This document shows positions 8,809 to 17,652 of a stretch of 64,000 nucleotides of DNA, in pieces. The notes under the pieces are model-generated. The model saw only the letters and a list, made by a program, of their open reading frames with translations, had not been told where the DNA came from and ran no database searches. Source of the stretch: JBCCMQ01 sp039179985. GTDB lineage: Bacteria > Pseudomonadota > Alphaproteobacteria > Rhodobacterales > Rhodobacteraceae. The stretch covers positions 1 to 64,000 of the forward strand of contig JBCDED010000006.1 in the NCBI GenBank assembly GCA_039179985.1, read 5' to 3'. Every line of letters begins with the position of its first letter. Position 1 is the first letter of the stretch. A program made the translations under genes and the position numbers.

Positions 8809-11222
8809 TGGCCGCCGGCTGGAGCGCCCTCTGGTCCCACTGGCGGCGGCATCCCTTGCAGCTGTTCACGCTGATCGCCGGGCTGGCCATGGCGACAGCG
8901 CTCTGGTCCGGGGTTCAGGCGATCAACGGCGAAGCGCGCACGAGCTACGCCGAGGCCGAAGATGCCGTAGCCCGCGCCGCTCTACCCCGCCTCGTGAACC
9001 CTGAGGGGCCAATTCCGATTGCGTATTACGTCGCGCTGCGCCGTGCGGGATGGGATGTGACCCCCCTGCTCGAAGGACCGTTGCGCATCGACGGATCCAC
9101 CTTTCAGGTGCGCGGAATAGAGACGCTAACGGCCGTCGCGCCGCCGACCGTTACGGACGGCGGCAACACCGATACGGATATCGGACCCGTGGATATCCTG
9201 ACCGGTGACGGCATCGTTTTTGCCGCGCGCTCGGCGCAAGCGCAGCTTGAGGACGCCGGCGGCCTGCCGCGCATTGTGGCGGCCGAAGGCCTTGGCCCAC
9301 GACAACTGATCACCGACATCCGAACGGCCACACGCCTTTTGGGCTCGGACGGCGCGCCGACCTCTTTGCTGATCCTTCCGGATCAACGACCTGGCCTGAC
9401 ACCGCTCGCGGACCTCGTGCCGGGGCTCGAAGAGCGCGACCCGGTCGAGACCGAAGACCTGGGCAGGCTGACGGACAGCTTTCACCTCAACCTCACGGCC
9501 TTTGGCCTTCTCAGCTTCGCCGTCGGACTTTTCATCGTTCACGGGGCCATCGGGCTTGCGTTCGAGCAGCGTCGGGCGATGTTCCGAACGCTGCGCGCCC
9601 TTGGGCTGCCCCTGCGCCAATTGGTGCTGCTGCTTATCCTTGAGTTGGGGGCAATCACGATTCTGGGCGCTCTGATCGGTCTGGCGCTTGGCTATCTGAT
9701 CGCAGCGCTGCTTCTACCAGATGTGGCCGCCACCCTACGCGGCCTTTACGGCGCACCAGTCGAAGGTGGGCTGGTCTTTCGCCCGCTTTGGGCCGCGGCC
9801 GGATTGGCCATGGCAGCCTTCGGCGCGGGCGTCGCGGCGGCTGAGGGCATCTGGCGGGTCGCGCGTATGCCGATCCTCACGGGCGCAATGCCACGGGCCT
9901 GGGCGCTGGCCTCAACGCGCACCTTGCGGCGGCAAGGCGTTCTCGCGGTGCTCCTGTCGGTGCTTGCGCTTGTGCTCGCCACGATGGGATCGGGGCTTGT
10001 TGCGGGTTTTGTAATGCTCGGTGCGCTTTTGGTGGCCGCAGCCCTGCTTCTGCCGATCATCCTGCTTGCTGTTCTTCGCACCGCCGAACGCGCGAGCAAG
10101 GGGGTTGTCGCCGGCTGGTTCTGGGCCGACACGCGCCAGCAGGTACCCGGTCTTTCCCTTGCTCTCATGGCGCTGCTGCTCGCGCTCGCGGCCAATATCG
10201 GCGTCGGAACCATGGTGGCGAGTTTCCGGACGACCTTCATCGGCTGGCTCGACCAGCGTCTGGCCTCCGAGCTCTACGTGACCGCCCGGACCGAAGACGA
10301 GGCCGCCCGCCTGCGCGAATGGCTCGCCCCCCGCAGCGAGGCGGTTCTGCCGATCTGGAGCGTGGATGCTACGCTTGGCGGTCGGCAGGGCGAGGTTTAC
10401 GGCATTCGTGATCACGCGACCTACCGCGATCACTGGCCCCTTCTAGGCGCCGCACCGGACGTCTGGGACCGGGTCGCGGCGGGAGAAGGCGCGCTGATCA
10501 ACGAACAGATGGCACGGCGGCTTGGCATCGGGATTGGCGATCCTGCGGATCTGGCCGAGGACTGGGCGCTGCCCGTGGCCGGCGTTTACTCCGACTACGG
10601 CAATCCCCAACCTCAGGCCATCGTCGGTGTCGAGGCGCTCGCCGCGCGCTATCCTGATATCAGCAAACTCCGTCACGGCATCCGTGTCGCACCGGATAGG
10701 GTCAATACCCTGCGTGCCGCGCTGACGGACGACTTCGGCCTGCCGGACGACCTGATCATCGATCAGGCGGCCATAAAATCCCTGTCGGTCTCCATCTTCG
10801 AGCGGACCTTCGCCGTCACGGGTGCGCTGAACGTGCTGACGCTGGGGATTGCCGCGCTGGCCATTCTGACAAGCCTTCTGACACTGGCAGGTCTGCGCCT
10901 GCCGCAGTTGGCACCGGTCTGGGCGATCGGGCTGACCCGGACCAAGCTTGGGCGGCTGGAAGTCGTCCGCACCCTGCTTCTGGCCGTGCTGACCGCTATC
11001 GTCGCCTTGCCCGTGGGGCTGCTTCTGGCCTTCGTCCTGCTCGCAATCATCAATGTCGAGGCCTTCGGCTGGCGCATCGGGATGGCGTACTTCCCTCTGG
11101 ACTGGCTGCGCCTTTTCCTTTTGGCGGCACTCGCGGCGGGGTTGGCCGCGCTCCTGCCGGCCCGGCGCCTTGCCCGCACCCCACCCGCGATCCTGCTCAA
11201 GGTCTTTGCCAATGAACGCTAG
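8805..11222 (+). CDS. FtsX-like ABC permease (fused AttF/AttG type)
   Basis: 805-aa membrane protein. One N-terminal helix (about 18-38) is followed by a large extracytoplasmic domain and a first FtsX four-helix core (about 225-350, ending near RVARMPIL). A further pair of helices (about 378-420) and a second extracytoplasmic region precede a second FtsX core (about 665-800, ending in ARRLARTPPAILLK). This doubled layout corresponds to the two permeases AttF and AttG fused into one polypeptide, working with the ATPase that ends within its start codon. The attH-like gene begins 11 bases before this gene's stop, so all three are coupled. Confidence 0.85.
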   Translation: MMAAGWSALWSHWRRHPLQLFTLIAGLAMATALWSGVQAINGEARTSYAEAEDAVARAALPRLVNPEGPIPIAYYVALRRAGWDVTPLLEGPLRIDGSTFQVRGIETLTAVAPPTVTDGGNTDTDIGPVDILTGDGIVFAARSAQAQLEDAGGLPRIVAAEGLGPRQLITDIRTATRLLGSDGAPTSLLILPDQRPGLTPLADLVPGLEERDPVETEDLGRLTDSFHLNLTAFGLLSFAVGLFIVHGAIGLAFEQRRAMFRTLRALGLPLRQLVLLLILELGAITILGALIGLALGYLIAALLLPDVAATLRGLYGAPVEGGLVFRPLWAAAGLAMAAFGAGVAAAEGIWRVARMPILTGAMPRAWALASTRTLRRQGVLAVLLSVLALVLATMGSGLVAGFVMLGALLVAAALLLPIILLAVLRTAERASKGVVAGWFWADTRQQVPGLSLALMALLLALAANIGVGTMVASFRTTFIGWLDQRLASELYVTARTEDEAARLREWLAPRSEAVLPIWSVDATLGGRQGEVYGIRDHATYRDHWPLLGAAPDVWDRVAAGEGALINEQMARRLGIGIGDPADLAEDWALPVAGVYSDYGNPQPQAIVGVEALAARYPDISKLRHGIRVAPDRVNTLRAALTDDFGLPDDLIIDQAAIKSLSVSIFERTFAVTGALNVLTLGIAALAILTSLLTLAGLRLPQLAPVWAIGLTRTKLGRLEVVRTLLLAVLTAIVALPVGLLLAFVLLAIINVEAFGWRIGMAYFPLDWLRLFLLAALAAGLAALLPARRLARTPPAILLKVFANER

Positions 11223-12273
11223 GGTCCTCTGTCTGCTTTGCAGTTTTCTGGGCGCCACTGGGGCCCAGGCCCAAGGGTTCGCCGGTCTCGGGTCCGACGC
11301 CGAGGGCTTTGCCGTGCCGCAACCGAACCCGACGTTCCGGTTCCCCGAAGATCACGGCCCGCATCCCGCCTACCGGATCGAATGGTGGTACATCACCGCC
11401 AACCTGCAGGCCGAGGACGGCACGGACTACGGCGTGCAATGGACGCTTTTTCGCAGCGCGCTCGCGCCCCACGAGGCCGAGGGTTGGGCCAGCCCACAAC
11501 TCTGGATGGGCCACGCCGGGCTGACAACGCCAGACGCCCACTACCACGCCGAACGGCTTGCCCGGGGCGGCATCGGTCAGGCGGGTGCGACTGCCGAGCC
11601 CTTTGAGGCCTGGATCGACGACTGGTCGCTGACCGCCACCGGCACCTCCGGCGACGCCTACAATGCTCTCGATATGACCGCTAGCGGCACGGGGTTTGCT
11701 TACGATCTCAGCCTGCGCGCCGAGGGCCCGCTGGTCTTTCACGGGGCAGAAGGGTTCTCTGTGAAATCTGCTGAAGGACAAGCGAGCTACTACTACTCGC
11801 AGCCGTTTTACGAGGTCTCGGGGACGCTCGACATCGGCGACCGCGCCGTGGAGGTCACTGGCAACGCCTGGCTTGACCGGGAATGGTCGTCTCAACCGCT
11901 GTCGGAAAACCAGTCCGGCTGGGACTGGGTGTCGCTGCACTTTCGTGACGGGACCAAGCTAATGGGCTTTCAGCTGCGACAAACGGATGGGTCCAGCTAC
12001 ACCTCCGCGACGCTAATCTCCGAGGATGGCCAGACCACTGCGTTCGCAGACGGCGCGCTGTCTATGGCGCCGCTTCGGACGACGGAGGTCGCGGGGCGCG
12101 AAGTGCCCACGCGCTGGAGGGTGCGCCTGCCGGAAAAGGGCATCGAAGTCGAGATCGAGGCGCTGTACCCTGAGGCCTGGATGGAGACCTCCTTTCCCTA
12201 CTGGGAAGGACCGGTCAGGATGTCCGGCACACACCCCGGCCGCGGATATCTGGAGATGACGGGCTATGAGTGA
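11212..12273 (+). CDS. Secreted lipocalin-like protein, AttH/CrtC family
   Basis: 353 aa with a signal peptide (VLCLLCSFLGATGAQA, cleavage probably near residue 19). The body matches the AttH/CrtC-like lipocalin family: PEDHGPHPAYRIEWWYITANL near the N-terminus, then WLDREWSSQPLSENQSGWDW and GYLEMTGYE at the C-terminus. In family databases this is the AttH component of the AttEFGH system and is also annotated as predicted secreted hydrolase or carotenoid 1,2-hydratase-like. The gene starts at 11212, overlapping the permease by 11 bases and the next gene by 8 bases. The role is probably periplasmic binding of a hydrophobic ligand handled by the upstream ABC exporter; the ligand is unknown. Confidence 0.88.
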   Translation: MNARVLCLLCSFLGATGAQAQGFAGLGSDAEGFAVPQPNPTFRFPEDHGPHPAYRIEWWYITANLQAEDGTDYGVQWTLFRSALAPHEAEGWASPQLWMGHAGLTTPDAHYHAERLARGGIGQAGATAEPFEAWIDDWSLTATGTSGDAYNALDMTASGTGFAYDLSLRAEGPLVFHGAEGFSVKSAEGQASYYYSQPFYEVSGTLDIGDRAVEVTGNAWLDREWSSQPLSENQSGWDWVSLHFRDGTKLMGFQLRQTDGSSYTSATLISEDGQTTAFADGALSMAPLRTTEVAGREVPTRWRVRLPEKGIEVEIEALYPEAWMETSFPYWEGPVRMSGTHPGRGYLEMTGYE

Positions 12274-12826
12274 CACGGCACCGTCGCTGATTGGTTTTCT
12301 CGACCTCGCCTGGCGGATCATCGAAGCGGGTGTCGCGGACCCGAAGGCGCCTGCCAGACAGGTTGTGTTTGCGACCTGCGGTCGCGGGGGCGCCCCGGGG
12401 GCGCGGATCCTCATACTACGTGCCGCGGACCGCGCGGCAGGCACAGTGGAAGTCCACACCGACCTTGCTTCTGCCAAGGTTACGGAACTGGAAAGAGATC
12501 CGCGCGCCGCGCTTCTCTTCTGGGACGCAGGTGCGCAGGTGCAGATACGACTGACCGCCGCTTGCACGGTCCTGAGGGGCCCGGCAGTGGCCGACAGATG
12601 GACCCGTGTGCCGGAACGCTCGCGCAGGGGCTACGGTGTCGAACCGCCACCTGGAACACCCATAGCAGACCCATACGCGGTGACCCGGCCAGGCGCGCAA
12701 GCCCGCTTTGCCGCCATTGAGGCGCGGGTCGAAGCGCTTGAGGCGCTGCAACTGGGGCAGGACGGCCATGTGCGGGCCGCATATAAGCGATCGGATGACT
12801 GGCGCGGACATTGGCTGGCGCCCTGA
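12266..12826 (+). CDS. Pyridoxamine 5'-phosphate oxidase-like FMN-binding protein
   Basis: 186 aa. The N-terminal half has the split-barrel flavin-binding fold seen in the PNPOx-like Alr4036 group: FATCGRGGAPGARILILRAAD, then VEVHTDLASAKVTELERDPRAALLFWD, where the phosphate and FMN contacts lie in true PNPOx. The C-terminal dimerisation segment of PdxH is not apparent, so B6 biosynthesis is unlikely. Starts 8 bases inside the attH-like gene. It may reduce or oxidise a small substrate in the cytoplasm; nothing here fixes which. Confidence 0.78.
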   Translation: MSDTAPSLIGFLDLAWRIIEAGVADPKAPARQVVFATCGRGGAPGARILILRAADRAAGTVEVHTDLASAKVTELERDPRAALLFWDAGAQVQIRLTAACTVLRGPAVADRWTRVPERSRRGYGVEPPPGTPIADPYAVTRPGAQARFAAIEARVEALEALQLGQDGHVRAAYKRSDDWRGHWLAP

Positions 12827-12863
12827 CTTCCCAATCCGCGAGCAGCGCCCTAAAAGGCTGGCT

Positions 12864-13925
12864 ATGCCCTTCGAACTGCCCCAGGACTATCCGCGCACGG
12901 CGGTCCCTTTCGATACGATCATCGATGTCCGGAGCCCCGCGGAATTCGCGGAAGACCGGGTACCCGGAGCCATCAACCTGCCGGTTCTGAGCGACGAGGA
13001 ACGCGCAAAGGTCGGCACGATCTACGTGCAGGAGAGCCCCTTCAAAGCACGCAAGATTGGGTCGGCCATCGTGGCACGCAACGCCGCCCATCATATCGAG
13101 ACTGCCCTCGCTGACCATGACGGGTCCTGGCGGCCGCTGGTCTACTGCTGGCGCGGCGGCCAGCGCTCGGGCTCCTTTGCTAGCATCCTCGACCAGATCG
13201 GATGGCGAAGCGACACGCTGAAGGGTGGGTATCAAAGCTACAGGCGCCGGGTCGTCGAACGGCTTTACCACGGCACGCCCCTGCCCGCTGTCGTGCTGAT
13301 CGACGGGCTGACCGGCACCGCCAAAACCGAGCTTCTGGCGCGGCTTCGGGACCGGGGCGCGCAGGTACTGGACCTCGAAGGCATCGCCGCGCACCGCGGT
13401 TCGCTTTTTGGCGGAACCGACACAAAGCAGCCCAGCCAGAAATGGTTCGAAAGCCTTCTTCTGGGCGCCATGGGACAGCTTTCGCCCGACAAACCGGTTT
13501 TTGTCGAAGCAGAGTCGAGCAAGATCGGGGACCGCCTGCTGCCCCCAGTAATCTGGCAGGCGATGATCGCGGCACCTCGGATCGAGGTCGCGGCGCCTCT
13601 TGCAGCTCGCGCGGGCTTTACGCTGTCGCGGTACGGGGCTTTCGCCGAAGACAGCGGAAATCTCCTGAACATGCTCGACCGATTTCGACCCTATCACGGT
13701 AGCGAAGCCGTGCATCGCTGGCAGGGAATGGTCCGGAACGGGGATCATCTGGCGCTGGTTTCAGATCTTCTCGAAACCCACTACGATCCACGTTACCGCA
13801 AGTCCCGGGCGCGCAACCATGTCGGACACGCCGCCCGTATTGCACTGACTGATCTGTCGGAACCTGACCTTGACCGGGCCGCCGAGCGCCTGGCGGAGCT
13901 TGGCGAAACACTCAGACCAGATTGA
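12864..13925 (+). CDS. mnmH: tRNA 2-selenouridine synthase (SelU)
   Basis: 353 aa. Residues 1-130 form a rhodanese domain with the catalytic loop YCWRGGQRSG, placing the active cysteine at about residue 95. A P-loop follows (GLTGTAKT, about 148-155), so the two-domain MnmH architecture is complete. It replaces sulfur with selenium at the wobble 2-thiouridine of tRNAs for Lys, Glu and Gln, using selenophosphate. Its supplier selD lies immediately downstream on the opposite strand and the two genes overlap by 14 bases at their ends. The start at ATG 12864 gives the normal N-terminus; upstream in-frame sequence is inside the previous gene. Confidence 0.93.
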   Translation: MPFELPQDYPRTAVPFDTIIDVRSPAEFAEDRVPGAINLPVLSDEERAKVGTIYVQESPFKARKIGSAIVARNAAHHIETALADHDGSWRPLVYCWRGGQRSGSFASILDQIGWRSDTLKGGYQSYRRRVVERLYHGTPLPAVVLIDGLTGTAKTELLARLRDRGAQVLDLEGIAAHRGSLFGGTDTKQPSQKWFESLLLGAMGQLSPDKPVFVEAESSKIGDRLLPPVIWQAMIAAPRIEVAAPLAARAGFTLSRYGAFAEDSGNLLNMLDRFRPYHGSEAVHRWQGMVRNGDHLALVSDLLETHYDPRYRKSRARNHVGHAARIALTDLSEPDLDRAAERLAELGETLRPD

Positions 13926-16056
13926 TCGCGGGCGGTCCGGGGCGCAGCGCGCCGATCGAGCAGGCCGTAAACCCGGCCTCTTGCAGTTGCCGCCACACCG
14001 CCTGCGCCCCGGCCGGGTCCACCGCCGCCAGCAGGCCGCCAGCGGTCTGGGGGTCAAAGCAGAGAGCGGCCAGAGGCGTTTCCGGCACTTCCGCCGGGGT
14101 ATAGCGCCGGTTCGCGGCGTAGAGCGAGCTGCGCACACCCTTGCTGGCAAGCTCGAGCGCGCCGGACAGGACGGGCACCGCCTCAAGGTCGATGTCCGCG
14201 GCGACACCGGACGCGCTGAGCAGATTCCAAAGATGTCCGAAAAGACCAAAACCCGTCACATCGGTCATGGCATGGGCGACCGCGAGTATCTTCGAGGCTG
14301 CCCCTTGCGGCTGCGCCATCGCCTCAAGCGCCGCAATCACATCTCCGCCCGGGGCCTTAAGCGCCATATCCGCCGCCAGAATGGTGCCTGAACCAATGGG
14401 CTTGGTCAGGATCAGGACATCCCCTGGCCGGGCGCCTGCCAGGCCGATGGGGTCATCAACGGGCGTACCGATAACAGTGAAGCCGATGGTCAGTTCTGCG
14501 CCGAGGGTCGTATGCCCGCCGACGATCCGCGCGCCCACGGGCGCGAACTCCGCCCGGGCCGCGGCCATGATCTCGTTCAGCGTCGCCTCTTGAAGCGCCT
14601 CGTCCATATCGGGCAGGATGATATTGGCCAGCGCGCTTTCGGGTACGGCCCCCATGGCCCAGATGTCGCCCATGGCGTGCACTGCGGCGATACGGGCGAC
14701 GGTATAGGGATCCTCGACGAAACCGCGCAAGTGATCGGTACTGATCACCCGGTTCTCGGTGCCCACGCGCAGGACCGCCGCGTCATCACCAAGGGCCGGC
14801 TCGTCCCCGTTTCCAAGACCCGCACCAAGGGCACGGGGTGCCACCTTGGCACCGCAACCCGCGCAAAGGGGCGGAGCGGCGGTATCCTTGGCGCTGACCA
14901 AATCGCCCTTTGTCTCGGCTGTCATGGGTCTAAGATCGGTCAGCTTTTCCATGAAGCCGCGGTCGATCCGGTCTTTCAGACGCCAGAGCGCCGGGCCGCT
15001 GAAGGCCATTCCGGCCTTGTCTGCAAGTGCCTTCTTTTCGCCCAGGGAAATCAGCTTGAGGTAGTCGCTCTGCGGGCGGTAGTCGCGTCTTTGCTGGCCG
15101 AGCAGATCGGCGCGGATGTTATGGAAGAGAACCGGCGCTTGCCGGACGGCGTAGACACCAGCCTTGGGGCGCGGGTGCGCGAGCATATGGGCGCAGTCCC
15201 CCACAGCAAAGACGCGCGGATCCCTGGGGCTGCGCAGTTGCGCATCCACATCGATGAAGCCATCCGTGAGGTGCAGCCCCGTCTTCGCGAGCCATGGATA
15301 GGGCTGCGCGCCGGCGGCACCGATCACGAAATCCGCCGCAACGGTTTTGCCATCTTCGAGAACTACGCCTTCGGCAGTGACACCGGTAACAGCTTTGCCA
15401 AGCCGGGCGGCCACGCCCTGGGCGTAAAGCTCCGATCGCAACCGCGTGCGGGCTCCGCTGCTTGGACCGTCGGCAATATCTGCGGCCTCGATGACGCTCA
15501 CCTCGGGCTCGGATCTCTGGCTGCGCAGGGCGTGAGCCATGGCCATCGCCAGTTCGACCCCGGCAACCCCGCCACCGATAATGGCGACGCGGGGGGCCAC
15601 GCGACCGTCCGCCACAGCCGCCCGAAAGGCGCTCCAGCGATCGGCGAAAATGCCGAGCGGTTTTGCCGGAGTCGCGAATTCATCGAACCCGGGCAGGCTG
15701 GGCATGGTCGAAGTTATGCCCACATCAAAGGAGATATGGTCGAACCGGATGGGCGGCCGCCCATTCACATGAACCCGCGCGGCCGCGAGATCGAGGCCAC
15801 ATGCCCGCCCACGGACAAGCCGCGCACCCGCGAACCGGGCCAGACGCACGAGATCGATGTCGAGATCTTCACGATCGTAGTGTCCCGCCACGAAACCCGG
15901 TAGCATACCCGAGTATGCGGCAACTGCGCCCGGGTCGACAATCGTAAGTCGCACACCCGCCACCGGGGACATCCCCCACTTTCGAAGGAAAAGCGCATGG
16001 GTATGACCGCCGCCCACAAGAACGACATCCTTCACGAGGCGCACGAGGGTTTTCAT
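13912..16056 (-). CDS. selD: Selenide, water dikinase fused to an N-terminal FAD/NAD(P) oxidoreductase
   Basis: 714 aa. Residues 1-370 are a pyridine-nucleotide-disulfide/NADH-dehydrogenase-like flavoprotein with GGGHTH (15-20) for FAD, GGGVAG (161-166) for NAD(P)H and VFAVGDCAH (282-290). Residues 390-714 are selenophosphate synthetase: CAGCGAK puts the catalytic Cys at about 401 and Lys at 404; GDDAAV, IVGGHT and TDVTGFGLFGH follow. It makes selenophosphate from selenide and ATP. The active site is Cys, not Sec. Such fusions are known in cyanobacteria and marine proteobacteria, where the flavoprotein is suspected to supply or handle reduced selenium. The start at 16056 skips an unrelated upstream extension. 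Confidence 0.93.
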   Translation of the reverse strand: MKTLVRLVKDVVLVGGGHTHALFLRKWGMSPVAGVRLTIVDPGAVAAYSGMLPGFVAGHYDREDLDIDLVRLARFAGARLVRGRACGLDLAAARVHVNGRPPIRFDHISFDVGITSTMPSLPGFDEFATPAKPLGIFADRWSAFRAAVADGRVAPRVAIIGGGVAGVELAMAMAHALRSQRSEPEVSVIEAADIADGPSSGARTRLRSELYAQGVAARLGKAVTGVTAEGVVLEDGKTVAADFVIGAAGAQPYPWLAKTGLHLTDGFIDVDAQLRSPRDPRVFAVGDCAHMLAHPRPKAGVYAVRQAPVLFHNIRADLLGQQRRDYRPQSDYLKLISLGEKKALADKAGMAFSGPALWRLKDRIDRGFMEKLTDLRPMTAETKGDLVSAKDTAAPPLCAGCGAKVAPRALGAGLGNGDEPALGDDAAVLRVGTENRVISTDHLRGFVEDPYTVARIAAVHAMGDIWAMGAVPESALANIILPDMDEALQEATLNEIMAAARAEFAPVGARIVGGHTTLGAELTIGFTVIGTPVDDPIGLAGARPGDVLILTKPIGSGTILAADMALKAPGGDVIAALEAMAQPQGAASKILAVAHAMTDVTGFGLFGHLWNLLSASGVAADIDLEAVPVLSGALELASKGVRSSLYAANRRYTPAEVPETPLAALCFDPQTAGGLLAAVDPAGAQAVWRQLQEAGFTACSIGALRPGPPAINLV

Positions 16057-16104
16057 GGGCCGCAGGTCTCCTAACTTTCCCCTCGGACCGAGTACGGGGA
16101 AACG

Positions 16105-17652
16105 GTGAAAAAGGCGAGTGAAGGAAATACACGGTGGCGTGTGGCGCAGGCCTTTCTGGCCGCCTTGGCCATTGCCATCAGCCTTTGGACGCTTTTTTCG
16201 GCGCGGAGTGTTCTGAGTTTTACCGAGTATCAGGTCGGCACGACGCCGGTCACCGTTGTCCAGTCCATGGGCGAAAGCGGCCCACCGGTCATCATCGCCC
16301 ATGGTTTCGCCGGATCGCGACAGTTCATGGACAGCTTCAGCCTGAGCCTCGCGCGCGCGGGGCTGACCGTGGTGACCTTCGATTTTCAGGGCCACGGGCG
16401 CAACCCGGTGCCCATGTCAGGCGACGTGACCCAAAGCAACGGGACGACAGCCCGGCTTGTGGCCGAGACCCGCGCGGTGGCGGACTGGGCCGAGGCACGC
16501 TACGGCGGTCCCCTAAGCTTTGTGGGGCATTCCATGGCTTCGGACGTCATCATCCGCACGGCAGAAACCGTGGAGGCCGCCGCCATTATCCCCTTGGCCA
16601 TGTATTCCGAAGCGATCACGCCAACGGCGCCGGAGCGGCTCTTGATCATCAATGGAGAATGGGAGCCACACCTCAGACGGGCCGCTCTGGACGCGCTGCA
16701 CCAGATCGACCCTGCCGCTGGGGAAGGCGATACAGTCACCGCCGGGCCCGTGATCCGGCGGGCGATCGTGGCGCCCTGGGTGGGTCATGTGGGCGTCTTG
16801 CACCATCCTCTGAGCCTGACGGAGGCGCGCGACTGGATCGCAGCGGCGCTGGAGCGTCCGCTTACCAGACCCGTTGTTAGCACCGGGCTGCCGGTCCTGA
16901 TCCTGCTCGGTGGCGTCCTGCTATTGGCGCGCCCGCTTTCGTTCTTGATCCCCGCAACAGCTCCTGAGCCCTTCCGCATAGACCGGGCACGCTTTGCCCT
17001 GGCCACCGCCCTGCCCGCGCTGGCGACGCCTCTACTCGTGAGCCTCGTACCCGCAGGCCTAGGGCCCGTGCTGGCTGCCGTGCCGCTGGCCGCGTTCTTC
17101 ACGATCTACGGGACGGTACAACTGATCGTGCTTGGAACCCTGGGGCTGCGCCTGCCTGCGCCGCCGGTCCTGCCGACCCTTGCGCTGATCCTCTACGGTG
17201 TTTTCGGGTTCGCCCTGGCTATGGATATGTTCGCCGCCAGCTTCTGGCCGGTCCACGGCAGGGTATGGCTTGTCCTCATGTTCCTGCCCGGCGCGCTTCT
17301 TTTCATGTCCGCGGATGCGGCCGTCACCGAGGCTGGCCGCGACGGCCTGGGGCGGCGGGTTCTGGCGCGTCTTGCCATCATCGCGGCCTTTGCTGGGATG
17401 GTCGCGATGGATGTGGAGCAGCTTTTTGTCCTGTCGATGATGCTGCCGGTGCTGGTGCTCTTTTTTGCGGTCTTCGGACTTATGGGACGGTGGGTGGCGC
17501 GCCGGTCCGGCGCCGCGGGAGCGGGTGTGGGGCTTGGCGTGTTACTCGCCTGGTCTTTCGGCTCGGCGCTGCCCATCTTCGACCAGAACACCACGGGCAG
17601 TTTTCGCGACCTCGCCGCCGTCGCTCAGCCCACCGGCAACGCCATTCCCTGA
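16105..17652 (+). CDS. Alpha/beta hydrolase with C-terminal multi-helix membrane domain
   Basis: 515 aa, GTG start at 16105 with GGGGA upstream. One N-terminal hydrophobic helix (about 12-35) anchors an alpha/beta hydrolase domain: IIAHGFAGSR (oxyanion loop), FDFQGHGR, and GHSMAS holding the nucleophilic Ser at about residue 143. The last part of the domain, about 220-240, contains PWVGHVGVLHHP, a possible source of the catalytic His. From about residue 265 onward come seven or so hydrophobic helices with no family I recognise. The fusion suggests a membrane-embedded esterase or lipase. It diverges from selD across 48 bases and overlaps the downstream creatininase gene tail to tail by 28 bases. 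Confidence 0.75.
   Translation: MKKASEGNTRWRVAQAFLAALAIAISLWTLFSARSVLSFTEYQVGTTPVTVVQSMGESGPPVIIAHGFAGSRQFMDSFSLSLARAGLTVVTFDFQGHGRNPVPMSGDVTQSNGTTARLVAETRAVADWAEARYGGPLSFVGHSMASDVIIRTAETVEAAAIIPLAMYSEAITPTAPERLLIINGEWEPHLRRAALDALHQIDPAAGEGDTVTAGPVIRRAIVAPWVGHVGVLHHPLSLTEARDWIAAALERPLTRPVVSTGLPVLILLGGVLLLARPLSFLIPATAPEPFRIDRARFALATALPALATPLLVSLVPAGLGPVLAAVPLAAFFTIYGTVQLIVLGTLGLRLPAPPVLPTLALILYGVFGFALAMDMFAASFWPVHGRVWLVLMFLPGALLFMSADAAVTEAGRDGLGRRVLARLAIIAAFAGMVAMDVEQLFVLSMMLPVLVLFFAVFGLMGRWVARRSGAAGAGVGLGVLLAWSFGSALPIFDQNTTGSFRDLAAVAQPTGNAIP

Noticed and set aside
12480..13748. Long open frames antisense to real genes, such as one opposite mnmH
   Set aside because: They have no family features and arise from high-GC codon bias mirrored on the other strand of a recognised gene.
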